Positions 1 through 9,321 of a DNA stretch of 64,000 nucleotides are shown piece by piece. The translations under genes and the position numbers were made by a program. The stretch covers positions 2,604,001-2,668,000 of the forward strand of contig NZ_JACHJB010000002.1 of the NCBI RefSeq assembly GCF_014207745.1, read 5' to 3'. The notes under the pieces were generated by a model that saw only the letters and a list, made by a program, of their open reading frames with translations, did not search any database and was not told where the DNA came from. Positions within the stretch are counted from its first letter, which is position 1; each line of letters starts with the position of its first letter. The stretch comes from Nonomuraea muscovyensis. GTDB lineage: Bacteria; Actinomycetota; Actinomycetes; Streptosporangiales; Streptosporangiaceae.

Positions 1-558
1 CAGGAACGCCCGCTGGGAGGCCGCCCGCGCGTGCCCGTCGATGGTCGCGTACGTCATGGTCCAGTCGACCGACAGCCCGAGGCGCCGCCACAACTCCTCG
101 AACGCCTTCTCGTCGTCGAGGGTCAGCCGCTCGCACAGCTCGATGAAGTTGCCGCGCGAGATCGGCACCTGCCGCTTGGGATCAGGCTTGGCGGGAGGTG
201 TGAAGTCGCGGTCGTAGGGCACCGAGGGGTCACAGCGGACACCGAAGTGGTTCTGCACGCGGCGCTCGGTCGGCAGGCCGTTGTCGTCCCAGCCCATGGG
301 GTAGAAGACCTCGCGCCCGCGCATCCGCTGGAAACGGGCGACGGTGTCGGTGTGCGTGTAGGAGAAGACGTGACCAACGTGGAGAGAGCCGGAGACGGTC
401 GGAGGAGGCGTGTCGATCGAGTAGACCTGATCACGCGTCCTGGACCGGTCGAAGCGGTAGGTGCCCTCGTCCTCCCAGCGCGCCGCCCATACCTGCTCCA
501 AGCCGTCGAGAGTCGGTTTCTCCGGCATGAGCGCATGTTCTGGTCGCTGCTGAGTCAT
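1..558 (-). CDS. valS: Valyl-tRNA synthetase, N-terminal part (cut by window edge)
   Basis: Class I aminoacyl-tRNA synthetase that charges tRNA-Val in the cytoplasm. Only the first 186 codons lie in the window and the frame is open to base 1. The ATG at 558 follows an AAGGAGG-type ribosome site. The HIGH-type signature PPPTVSGSLHVGHVF is visible near residue 52, followed by YPMGWDDNGLPTERR. The WDDNGLPTERR form is typical of the actinobacterial ValS group rather than the E. coli type. The catalytic KMSKS and anticodon-binding regions are outside the window. The gene is divergent from the DUF4235 gene. Confidence 0.93.
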   Translation of the reverse strand, partial: MTQQRPEHALMPEKPTLDGLEQVWAARWEDEGTYRFDRSRTRDQVYSIDTPPPTVSGSLHVGHVFSYTHTDTVARFQRMRGREVFYPMGWDDNGLPTERRVQNHFGVRCDPSVPYDRDFTPPAKPDPKRQVPISRGNFIELCERLTLDDEKAFEELWRRLGLSVDWTMTYATIDGHARAASQRAFL

Positions 559-853
559 GCCTCCTTATGGTACGGCTTCCAAGGTCGCACAAGCGGTAGA
601 GACTAGTGTTCGTTACATACGGGAAGGAGAGGCCGCATGGCAGAGGAGAGGCCCGATGTCGCCTGGCGGGTGGTCGGCGGACTGGTCGGTCTGGCGACCG
701 CGTGGGCGGCGCGCAAGATCCTCGGGTTCGTCTGGGTGAAGACGACGGGCAAGGAGCCGCCGGTCGACCCGGACTCCCCCGAGGTCGGCATGGGTGAGGC
801 GATCGGCTACGCGGTCGTGATGGGCGTGGGCATGTCCGTGGCGCAGATCGTGG

Positions 854-2287
<1,434 letters not shown>

Positions 2288-2678
2288 CCAAGTCCTCCTA
2301 GGCTCTGCTGTCCGGAAGCCGCGCTGTGCGGCTCACGGCGTCCGCCGCCGGCCTGCGGTCCGCGCGGGACCGGTCACGGCGATCGAGCGGCTGGTGGGGC
2401 CCAAGGAGCGGCCGGCCACGACCGAGGTTCGGCCGGGCCACCGGTGCCAGTCTTCGCCGCGAGCTCGCAGACGGCGAGCGGCGCCTTAGACACCGTGCCC
2501 AGGACCTGCATAAACAAACGCGATTAACACATTTCGCCCAAATGTTCCAGATGGTGGTCGGACCGAAATCCCGCCGCGATCCGCGGCGCACCGGATGCCC
2601 GGCACCGGCCGGCACGCGCGCACCCCCCGCCCCAGCGGTCCCGCAGCCACCGCGACCGGACCCTTGACAGAAGGCCGC
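2288..2678. other. Intergenic region between otsA and the paaI operator
   Basis: About 390 bp between the divergent otsA and paaI genes. No open frame here has convincing codon use or a ribosome site. It should hold the otsA promoter. A TTGACA hexamer at 2664-2669 is a good -35 candidate for paaI. No terminator or RNA fold was recognised. Confidence 0.5.
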
Positions 2679-2690
2679 ACCGAATGTTTT

Positions 2691-2712
2691 GTTTACCGAA
2701 CATTCGGTCAGT
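2691..2712. promoter_or_regulatory. PaaR-like (TetR-family) operator upstream of paaIK
   Basis: The palindrome ACCGAA-CA-TTCGGT (2695-2708), with flanking GTTT and CAGT, fits the 22-bp actinobacterial PaaR pattern with ACCG and CGGT half sites and a terminal NAGT. A second, imperfect half site ACCGAATGTT begins at 2679. The 10-bp arms at 2679-2688 and 2699-2708 form an exact inverted repeat. The site lies just downstream of a TTGACA -35 (2664-2669) and overlaps the expected -10, which suggests repression relieved by phenylacetyl-CoA. The identification with PaaR is from memory of the motif, not from a search. Confidence 0.6.
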
Positions 2713-2726
2713 AGAGAGGGGCTGAC

Positions 2727-3128
2727 GTGGAGAGCGCGCGGCGCATGCTGGACGCCGACACCGCCTCCGCCGCCCTCGGCATCGAGCTGGTCGACCTCGC
2801 CGAGGGCCGGGCGGTGTGCCGCATGACGGTGACCGACCAGATGATCAACGGGCACGGGCTGTGCCACGGCGGCTACGTCTTCCTGCTGGCCGACACCACC
2901 TTCGCGTGCGCGTGCAACACCTACGGCCCGGTCACGGTCGCCGCCGGCGCGGAGATCACGTTCGTCGCCCCGGCCCGCGCCGGCGACGAGCTGGTGGCCG
3001 AGGCCGCCGAGCGCACCCGGTACGGCCGCAGCGGCATCTACGACGTCACGGTGAGCAGGACCGGCGGTCAGGTGGTCGCGGAGTTCCGCGGCCGCAGCAG
3101 GGAGATGAGATCAGATGCGCCTCGGTGA
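2727..3128 (+). CDS. paaI: PaaI-family hotdog thioesterase
   Basis: A 133-aa single hotdog-fold acyl-CoA thioesterase. It carries the PaaI signature HGLCHGGYVFLLADTTFA around residues 47-64, where the Gly-Gly loop and Asp form the active site. In phenylacetate catabolism PaaI releases CoA from dead-end ring-hydroxylated intermediates. The GTG start at 2727 follows GAGAGGGGCTGAC. The gene overlaps paaK by 14 bp, so the two are translationally coupled. The PaaR-like operator directly upstream fits the same regulon. The ring epoxidase paaABCDE genes are not in this window. Confidence 0.9.
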   Translation: MESARRMLDADTASAALGIELVDLAEGRAVCRMTVTDQMINGHGLCHGGYVFLLADTTFACACNTYGPVTVAAGAEITFVAPARAGDELVAEAAERTRYGRSGIYDVTVSRTGGQVVAEFRGRSREMRSDAPR

Positions 3129-4422
3129 CCCGCCCTCCCCCGGAGGCCTCGACCCGATCGAGCGGGTCTCCCGCGACGAGCTGGCCGCCCTCCAGCTCCG
3201 CCGCCTGCGCTGGACGCTGCGCCACGCCTACGACAACGTCCCCCTCCACCGCCGCAGGTTCGACGAGCACGGCGTCCACCCCGAGGACTGCAAGGAACTG
3301 GGCGACCTGGCCGCCTTCCCGTTCACCACGAAGGACGACCTGCGCGAGGGCTACCCGTTCGGCATGTTCGCGGTGCCGCGCGAGCAGGTGGTGCGGGTGC
3401 ACGCCTCCAGCGGGACGACCGGCAGGCCCACCGTGGTCGGCTACACGCGCGGCGACGTCGACACCTGGGCCGGGCTGATGGCGCGCTCGCTGCGCGCCGC
3501 GGGCGGGCGGCCGGGCGACATCGTGCACGTGGCCTACGGCTACGGCCTGTTCACCGGCGGGCTGGGCGCCCACTACGGGGCCGAACGGCTGGGCTGCACG
3601 GTGGTGCCGGTCTCCGGCGGCATGACTCCGCGCCAGGTGCGGCTGATCGCCGACTTCCGGCCCGACGTCATCATGGTCACGCCGTCGTACATGCTGGCGC
3701 TGCTGGACGAGTTCGAGGCGCAGGGCCTCGACCCGCGGGCGTGCTCGCTGCGGATCGGCGTCTTCGGCGCCGAGCCGTGGACGGAGGAGATGCGCCGCGA
3801 GATCGAGGACCGCTTCGACCTGCACGCCGTGGACGTGTACGGCCTGTCGGAGGTGATGGGGCCGGGCGTGGCGCAGGAGTGCGTGGAGTCCAAGGACGGC
3901 CTGCACGTGTGGGAGGACCACTTCTACCCGGAGGTCGTCGACCCGTTCACCGGCGCGCCCGCCGAGGAGGGCGAGCTCGTCCTCACCACGCTCACCAAGC
4001 AGGCCATGCCGGTCATCCGCTACCGCACCCGCGACCTGACCCGGCTGCTGCCGGGCACCGCGCGGCCCGCGTTCCGCCGCATGCGGAAGGTCACCGGCCG
4101 TACCGACGACATGATCATCCTGCGTGGGGTGAACGTCTTCCCGACCCAGATCGAGGAGATCGTGCTGCGCACGCCCGGCCTGTCACCGCACTTCCAGGTG
4201 CACCTGACCAGGCCGGGGCGGCTCGACGTGCTGACGGTCAAGGTGGAGGCGCGGCCGGGCTTCGAGGCGCGCGCGGGCCGGGAGGAGGCCGCCGCGGCGC
4301 TGCGCCGGGCGGTCAAGGACACGGTCGGCGTGAGCGTGGAGGCCGAGGTGGTGGACCCGGAGACGCTGGAGCGCTCGGTGGGCAAGCTCAAGCGCGTCGT
4401 CGACCGGCGGACCGGCGGCTAG
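3115..4422 (+). CDS. paaK: Phenylacetate-CoA ligase
   Basis: An ANL-superfamily AMP-forming ligase of 435 aa that activates phenylacetate to phenylacetyl-CoA, the first step of the aerobic hybrid pathway. It shows the ATP-binding loop ASSGTTGRPT (about residues 97-106), the YGLSEVMGPGVAQEC segment that binds AMP and aromatic acid, and the hinge GRTDDMIILRGVNVFPTQIE typical of PaaK. Length is normal for the family. It starts inside the end of paaI. Together with paaI it forms a minimal two-gene operon controlled by the site at 2691-2712. Confidence 0.93.
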   Translation: MRLGDPPSPGGLDPIERVSRDELAALQLRRLRWTLRHAYDNVPLHRRRFDEHGVHPEDCKELGDLAAFPFTTKDDLREGYPFGMFAVPREQVVRVHASSGTTGRPTVVGYTRGDVDTWAGLMARSLRAAGGRPGDIVHVAYGYGLFTGGLGAHYGAERLGCTVVPVSGGMTPRQVRLIADFRPDVIMVTPSYMLALLDEFEAQGLDPRACSLRIGVFGAEPWTEEMRREIEDRFDLHAVDVYGLSEVMGPGVAQECVESKDGLHVWEDHFYPEVVDPFTGAPAEEGELVLTTLTKQAMPVIRYRTRDLTRLLPGTARPAFRRMRKVTGRTDDMIILRGVNVFPTQIEEIVLRTPGLSPHFQVHLTRPGRLDVLTVKVEARPGFEARAGREEAAAALRRAVKDTVGVSVEAEVVDPETLERSVGKLKRVVDRRTGG

Positions 4423-4465
4423 GCGAGACGCGCGGCAGCGGCTCGCGCACCTCGAAGGAACGGGG

Positions 4466-5263
4466 TCAGCGGCCGAGCCGCTTGCGTTCGGGGGGCGGCG
4501 GCAGCTTGCCGCGCAGGTCGGTGCGGATGGCCTCGCCGAGCTTCTTGGTCGCGATCCGGTTGAGCGCGCCGCCGGCGACGGCGCCGGTGAGGAACGGGCC
4601 CAGCGTGGTCAGGTGCCGGCCGAGGGTCCGCATGAGGCGGTTGCGCAGCGCGGTCTTGGTCGCGGCGCCGAGCGCCAGCGTCACGGACGAGGGGGCCAGC
4701 GGGTCGATGCCGCGCTGCCTGGCCCAGGCGGCGGTGAACGCGGCGGCGCGCTGCGTGCCGGTGCCCTCGATGCGCACGCCGTACACCTCGTGCAGCTCGG
4801 CGAGCAGCTTGACCTCGATGGCGGCGACCACGAGGGTCTCGGCCACGAGCTGGGCGGGGGCCGACAGCAGCAGGGGCGGGGCGGCGAACTCGGCCGCGGC
4901 GAGCGCTCCGCCGATGGCGCCGACCGTCATGGTGGCCTTCTGGGCGGTGCGGACGAGGTCGTCGGCGAGCAGCTCGCCGGTCAGTCCGTGGTGGTGCTCG
5001 GAAATGGTCTGGAGATCGCGGATGGGGATGCGGGGCGCGATGTTGAGAAAGACGTCGGCCAGCCACCGGCCTCGCCCGGTGCCCTCGGCCTGCTTCGAGC
5101 GCTGACGCAGGGCGCGGGTCAGACGGCCGAGCAGCTTGCGCCGCTCGGCCGGCTCCAGGTCACCGGGCTCGGTGAGCCTGCCGACGAGTTCGCCGACGTC
5201 GGAGTCGGCGGCCTCGGTCCGCGGTTGCTGGTCCCTGTCAGGTTCGGCGTCCGGTTCGGCCAC
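4466..5263 (-). CDS. EcsC-like membrane-associated protein, unknown function
   Basis: A 265-aa protein with a charged, disordered first 35 residues and alternating amphipathic and hydrophobic helices (about 110-160 and 205-235). The segment VAAIEVKLLAELHEVYGVRIEG resembles the EcsC family, whose biochemical role is unclear. GTG start at 5263, six bases after GGAGG. It lies between convergent paaK and the upstream DUF4193 gene on the same strand, 87 bp away, and may be transcribed with it. The family call is by motif resemblance only. Confidence 0.55.
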   Translation of the reverse strand: MAEPDAEPDRDQQPRTEAADSDVGELVGRLTEPGDLEPAERRKLLGRLTRALRQRSKQAEGTGRGRWLADVFLNIAPRIPIRDLQTISEHHHGLTGELLADDLVRTAQKATMTVGAIGGALAAAEFAAPPLLLSAPAQLVAETLVVAAIEVKLLAELHEVYGVRIEGTGTQRAAAFTAAWARQRGIDPLAPSSVTLALGAATKTALRNRLMRTLGRHLTTLGPFLTGAVAGGALNRIATKKLGEAIRTDLRGKLPPPPERKRLGR

Positions 5264-5350
5264 GCGAAGCCTCCGTCCTATGGTCGCGACAGCTCAGTGC
5301 CCGGCCGGCATCGATTCATGCCGGCGACGCCCCGAGCTCCTTCGCTCCGG

Positions 5351-5650
5351 TCAGGCCGCGCACTCCCGGCAGACCTGCTGACCGTTCTTCTCGGAGGCCA
5401 GCTGACTGCGGTGGTGCACGAGGAAGCAACGCGAGCAGGTGAACTCGTCAGCCTGGCGCGGGATGACCCGCAGGCTGAGCTCCTCGTTGGACAGGTCCGC
5501 GCCCGGCAGCTCCAGCGACTCGGCCAGGTCGGTCTCGTCGATGTCGATGCTGCCGGACGACTTGTCGGTGCGGCGTGCCTGCAGCTCCTGCAGGCTGTCC
5601 TCGCCGAGGTCGTCGTCTGTCTTACGCGGGCTGTCGTAGTCGGTAGCCAT
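5351..5650 (-). CDS. DUF4193 zinc-ribbon protein
   Basis: A 99-aa acidic protein conserved across actinobacteria. The N-terminal half is Asp/Glu-rich and ends in an IDIDETDLAESLELPGADLS stretch. The C-terminal half carries CSRCFLVHHRSQL and CRECAA, a four-cysteine zinc ribbon. DUF4193 proteins are usually constitutive and of unknown function; the ribbon suggests nucleic-acid or protein contact. The ATG at 5650 has a GGATGGAG-like site upstream. Confidence 0.85.
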   Translation of the reverse strand: MATDYDSPRKTDDDLGEDSLQELQARRTDKSSGSIDIDETDLAESLELPGADLSNEELSLRVIPRQADEFTCSRCFLVHHRSQLASEKNGQQVCRECAA

Positions 5651-5936
5651 AGTGCTACTCCATCCCCCTCATCTATATGTCTTCGCGCTCATCGCGCGTC
5701 TTCTAACGTCCGAGAGGTACGTCTTGTGCCCGCTCGGTGGGGAAGATTGTGCATCGGTACCCCCGGAGAACGGCAAACGAAACCTCCCAACACGTCAGGG
5801 CCTGCTGCCAGTGGCGATGGTTAGCCAAATATGGCGAAACCCACAGCCCGGGCGTCACGCACCACCGTGTTTCGACGGCACATCCAACCACATGTGCGGC
5901 AAGAACGAGACGCCCCCACCGGACCAACACGCCGGA

Positions 5937-7253
5937 TCAGCGACTCGGCAACCGAATGGTCACCACCAGCCCGCCGCCGTCCCGTGGCACCGCGGTCACG
6001 TTGCCCCCGTGTGCCTGCACCACGGCCCGGACGATGGACAGCCCCAGACCCGCTCCCTTGGCCGAATCCACGCGGTCCGCGTGGAGCCTCCTGAACGGCT
6101 CGAACAGACTGTTCACCTCGTACGCCGGGACGTGCTGCCCAGTGTTGGCCACCTGAACAACCAGAGCACCGTCCACCATTCCCGTCCGGAGCCAGACTTT
6201 TCCGTTTTCGGGAATGTTGTACTTCACGGCGTTCTCAAGGAGGTTACTGACGGACCGCTCCAGGAGCACCGGATCACCGACGGTAGGCGCGCTGACCAGA
6301 TCGGTGGTGAGGGTTACCCCGTGCTCCGCGGCGAATGGCGCGACCTGTTCGACGGCCGTCCGGGCGACGTCCTTCACGTCGAGCGGCTTGCGCACGGCCA
6401 GCTCGCGTTCGCTCCTGGCGAGCAGCAGGAGTCCTTCGATGAGCTTCTCGTTGCGGGCGTTGACCTCCAGCAGGGTACGGCCCAGCGCTTTGAGGTCCTC
6501 GGACGCCTCCGGGTCGGACAGCGCGATCTCCAGAACCGTCCGGTTGATGGTGAGCGGGGTGCGCAGCTCGTGCGAGGCGTTGGCGACGAAGCGGCGCTGG
6601 GTGTCGAAGGCGACGTTGAGCCGGGTGAGCATGTCGTCGAAGGTGTCGGCCAGCTCCTTCAGCTCGTCGTCGGGGCCCTGCAGGTCGATGCGCTGGTGGG
6701 CGAGGTTGCTGTCGGAGAGCTTGCGCGCGGTGGTGTTCATCTTGGCGACGGGCCGCAGGGCGCGGTCGGCGACGAAATAGCCGAGGATGACGGCCAGGAT
6801 GCCGACGCCGACGAGGGCGAGGATGGAGCTGCGGACCAGGGTCTCGCGCGCCGACCGCACCGCGTACTGCTGCGCCGCCTTCCACTGGAGCTGCGCCTGC
6901 AGCTCGTCGCGGGGGTCGAGGCCGAGATCGGTCAGGTCGAGCGGCAGCCACGCCTCGTCGATCGCGCTGCCGACGATCAGGTAGATCGAGAACAGCAGCA
7001 CGCCGGCCGCGACGAGGAACAACCCGCTGTAGGTGAGCGTGAGCCGCCAGCGGATGCTGACCTTGGCGGGCAGCTCCCGCACGCGTTCGCGTGCCGTCCG
7101 CTGGAGGGGGTTGTGGGTGGGCGGCGGGGGGCCGTCCCAGGCGGGAGGGCCGCTGGGCGGCGGGGCCTGCACCCGCGTCGCCTTGCGCTCCGAATGGGGG
7201 CTGATCATGGGGTGCGTGGGCACCGCTTCGCGCCCGTCCTGCCGTTCACTCAC
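5937..7253 (-). CDS. Sensor histidine kinase (two transmembrane, HAMP)
   Basis: A 438-aa membrane sensor kinase. Pro-rich N-terminal tail, TM1 at about 69-95, a short extracytoplasmic loop of about 45 residues, TM2 at about 143-162, HAMP, a HisKA domain with phosphorylated His228 in ANASHELRTPL, then an ATPase domain with NLLENAVKYN and GAGLGLSIVRAV. The start is GTG at 7253, preceded by GGAGGAGG. A frame extends upstream to 7427 but lacks a ribosome site and runs inside the response-regulator gene. The chosen start overlaps nothing and lies 54 bp after the regulator stop. The signal sensed is unknown. Confidence 0.9.
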   Translation of the reverse strand: MSERQDGREAVPTHPMISPHSERKATRVQAPPPSGPPAWDGPPPPTHNPLQRTARERVRELPAKVSIRWRLTLTYSGLFLVAAGVLLFSIYLIVGSAIDEAWLPLDLTDLGLDPRDELQAQLQWKAAQQYAVRSARETLVRSSILALVGVGILAVILGYFVADRALRPVAKMNTTARKLSDSNLAHQRIDLQGPDDELKELADTFDDMLTRLNVAFDTQRRFVANASHELRTPLTINRTVLEIALSDPEASEDLKALGRTLLEVNARNEKLIEGLLLLARSERELAVRKPLDVKDVARTAVEQVAPFAAEHGVTLTTDLVSAPTVGDPVLLERSVSNLLENAVKYNIPENGKVWLRTGMVDGALVVQVANTGQHVPAYEVNSLFEPFRRLHADRVDSAKGAGLGLSIVRAVVQAHGGNVTAVPRDGGGLVVTIRLPSR

Positions 7254-7306
7254 CGAACCTCCTCCGCCGGCCCCCCCGACGAAGGCGCCGCCTCGGAGGG
7301 ACGGGA

Positions 7307-7960
7307 TCACAGCTTGTATCCCACTCCGGGCACCGTCTCGATCACCTGAGGGTCGCCCAGCTTCTTGCGCAACGTCATCATCGTCACCCGCACCACGTTG
7401 GTGAACGGGTCGATGTTCTCGTCCCATGCCTTGTCCAGCAGGTCCTCCTGGCTGACGACCGCGCCCTCGGCGCGCATCAGCTCCTCAAGGACCGCGAACT
7501 CCTTCTTCGTGAGGTTGATCTCCCGCCCGTCACGCTCGACCAGCCGCTTGCCCGGGTCGAGCCGGATGCCGCCGCGCTCCAGCACCGGCGGCAGCGCCGG
7601 GGCCGAGCGGCGGCCGAGCGCCCGCACCCGGGCGACCAGTTCGACGAAGACGAACGGCTTGGCGAGGTAGTCGTCGGCGCCGAGGCCGAGCCCCTCCACC
7701 TTGTCGTCCACGTCGCCCGAGGCCGTCAACATGAGGATGCGGGAGGCGGTGCGCTGGGCCACCAGCCGGCGGCACACCTCGTCGCCGTGCACGACCGGCA
7801 GGTCGCGGTCCAGCACGATCACGTCGTAGTCGATGTAGGAGGTGCGCTCCAGCGCGCCGCCGCCGTCGTAGGCCACGTCCACCGCCATCGCCTCGCGCCG
7901 CAGCCCGGTCGCGATCGCGTCGGCGAGCACCCGCTCGTCCTCAACCACCAGCACCCGCAC
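7307..7960 (-). CDS. OmpR-family response regulator
   Basis: A 217-aa regulator with a receiver domain (acidic pair at 8-9, phospho-acceptor Asp51 in VIVLDRDLP, Lys near 101 in LAKPF) and a C-terminal winged helix ending TVPGVGYKL. It is the partner of the kinase encoded just downstream. I chose GTG 7960 because AAAGAGGTG precedes it and the protein then starts VRVLVVEDE. An ATG at 7993 or 8065 would add 11 or 35 residues without a clear ribosome site. Target genes are not visible. Confidence 0.88.
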   Translation of the reverse strand: MRVLVVEDERVLADAIATGLRREAMAVDVAYDGGGALERTSYIDYDVIVLDRDLPVVHGDEVCRRLVAQRTASRILMLTASGDVDDKVEGLGLGADDYLAKPFVFVELVARVRALGRRSAPALPPVLERGGIRLDPGKRLVERDGREINLTKKEFAVLEELMRAEGAVVSQEDLLDKAWDENIDPFTNVVRVTMMTLRKKLGDPQVIETVPGVGYKL

Positions 7961-8193
7961 GCCCGATGCACCTCTTTCCGATTCCGCGTTCATTCTGCCC
8001 AGCACGTCGATAAGCGCACGGTAAGGCATGTGACGGCGCTCCGGAGCCACCGACGGCCGTCTCATGGCGAATCGGTGGTTTGGGACGGCGACAGGGTTGG
8101 GTATGCCTGCTGGACACCCTTGACCGCGTGCGTGGCACCGGTGGGGTCACTTCGCCCCAGAGGTTTCTGTAACCCCCGCAGAAAGTAGGTGAG

Positions 8194-8358
8194 ATGGGCG
8201 AGTTCACGACCACGATCGAACACCGCCTCGACCAGGCTTACCAGGGCCTGCGCGAGGCCCGCAGCACCGGCGACGACTACCTCGCCGACACCCTCACCGC
8301 CGAGATCGAGGATCTGCGCCGCCTGGCGGACGATCACGGCGTTCCGCTGACCGGCTGA
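8194..8358 (+). CDS. Small conserved-looking protein, 54 aa
   Basis: Encodes a 54-residue, probably all-helical soluble protein: MGEFTTTIEHRLDQAYQGLR, then a Glu/Asp/Leu/Arg-rich helix EIEDLRRLADDHGV. Third codon positions are almost all G or C, as expected for coding sequence here, and GAAAGTAGGTGAG precedes the ATG. The heptad-like spacing of Leu and Ala suggests a short coiled coil. Divergent from the two-component operon. Function unknown; a possible small regulatory or scaffold protein. Confidence 0.6.
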   Translation: MGEFTTTIEHRLDQAYQGLREARSTGDDYLADTLTAEIEDLRRLADDHGVPLTG

Positions 8359-8366
8359 CAGACGGC

Positions 8367-8399
8367 GGCCGGGGCCCTGGGAGGAGGGGGGCCCCGGCC
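8367..8399. terminator. GC-rich hairpin after the 54-aa ORF
   Basis: Arms GGCCGGGGCC (8367-8376) and GGCCCCGGCC (8390-8399) are exact reverse complements with a 13-nt loop. It lies 9 nt after the stop of the small ORF and between convergent genes, so it can terminate both. No U-tract is present, as is common in actinomycetes. Confidence 0.6.
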
Positions 8400-8401
8400 A
8401 T

Positions 8402-8456
8402 CGTCATGTCCGGGCGTCATGTCCGGGCGTCATGTCCGGGCGTCATGTCCGGGCGT
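8402..8456. repeat. 13-bp tandem repeat, four copies
   Basis: The unit CGTCATGTCCGGG occurs four times in a row without mismatch, followed by a partial fifth copy (CGT). It is non-coding and sits between the hairpin at 8367 and the 3' end of the inositol monophosphatase gene. Likely a replication-slippage array that could vary between strains. Confidence 0.95.
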
Positions 8457-8478
8457 GATCAGTTCGGACGGAACGGGG

Positions 8479-9321
8479 TCACGCGTCGCGTTCCGGGTCG
8501 AGCGGGACGAGCAGGTCGTGCAGCTCCTCGAACAGGCCGGGCGCCGCGCACAGCACGAGCCCGGAGCCGGCCGGCTCGCCGTTCAGGCCGCCCATCCGGG
8601 CCCCCGCCTCGCTCGCCACCAGCCCGGCCGCCGCGTGGTCCCACCGGTTGACGCCCCGCTCGTAGTAGGCGTCCACCCGGCCGGCGGCCACCGAGCACAG
8701 GTCCACCGCGCACGAGCCGCCGCGCCGGATGTCGCGCACCCGCGGCAGCACGGCCGCCACCACCTCGCCCTGCACGGCGCGCCGCCCGGCGGCGTAGCCG
8801 AACCCGGTCGCCACGAGCGCCCGCCCCAGCGGGACGCCGGTGTTGCAGCGCAGCGTCTCGACGCCGAGCCCCGCCGTCTTCAGGTGGGCGCCCGCGCCGA
8901 GCGCCGCGGTGAACACCTCGCCGCGCGGCACGACGTTGACCACGCCCGCGACGATCCGTCCGGCCACCTCGACGGCGATGGAGACCGCCCACTCGGGCAG
9001 GCCGTACAGGAAGTTGACGGTGCCGTCGATCGGATCGACGATCCAGCGCACGGCGGAGTCGCCGCCCGCCTCCCCCTCCTCCTCCCCGAGGATCCGGTCG
9101 CCGGGCCTGGCCTGCTGGATGCGGGCGCGGATGAGCTGCTCGGACGCCTTGTCCAGGGCGGTGACCACGTCGGTGGGGCTGGACTTGGTCTCGATGTCGC
9201 CGGACGCGGTGGACATCGAGGGCCGCTTGGCGAGCAGCATGTCGCCCGCCTCGCGCGCGATGTCCTCGGCCAGCCGCAGGAAGCCGGCCGCGTCGGTGGA
9301 TTCGGTGCGGTGCGCCATCAT
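8479..9321 (-). CDS. Inositol monophosphatase family protein
   Basis: A Mg-dependent sugar or inositol phosphatase of 280 aa. The metal-binding motifs are EEEGE (about residue 87), WIVDPIDGTVNFLYG and, near the C-terminus, WDHAAAGLVASEAG. Substrates in this family include inositol-1-phosphate, histidinol-phosphate and fructose-1,6-bisphosphate, and the sequence alone does not decide. The start ATG at 9321 overlaps the stop of the S9 peptidase gene (ATGATG), so the two are translationally coupled; the second ATG at 9318 is equally possible. Confidence 0.88.
   Translation of the reverse strand: MMAHRTESTDAAGFLRLAEDIAREAGDMLLAKRPSMSTASGDIETKSSPTDVVTALDKASEQLIRARIQQARPGDRILGEEEGEAGGDSAVRWIVDPIDGTVNFLYGLPEWAVSIAVEVAGRIVAGVVNVVPRGEVFTAALGAGAHLKTAGLGVETLRCNTGVPLGRALVATGFGYAAGRRAVQGEVVAAVLPRVRDIRRGGSCAVDLCSVAAGRVDAYYERGVNRWDHAAAGLVASEAGARMGGLNGEPAGSGLVLCAAPGLFEELHDLLVPLDPERDA

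Noticed and set aside
5652..7349. Plus-strand frame opposite the histidine kinase
   Set aside because: No motifs and a composition typical of antisense frames; the kinase domains are unambiguous.
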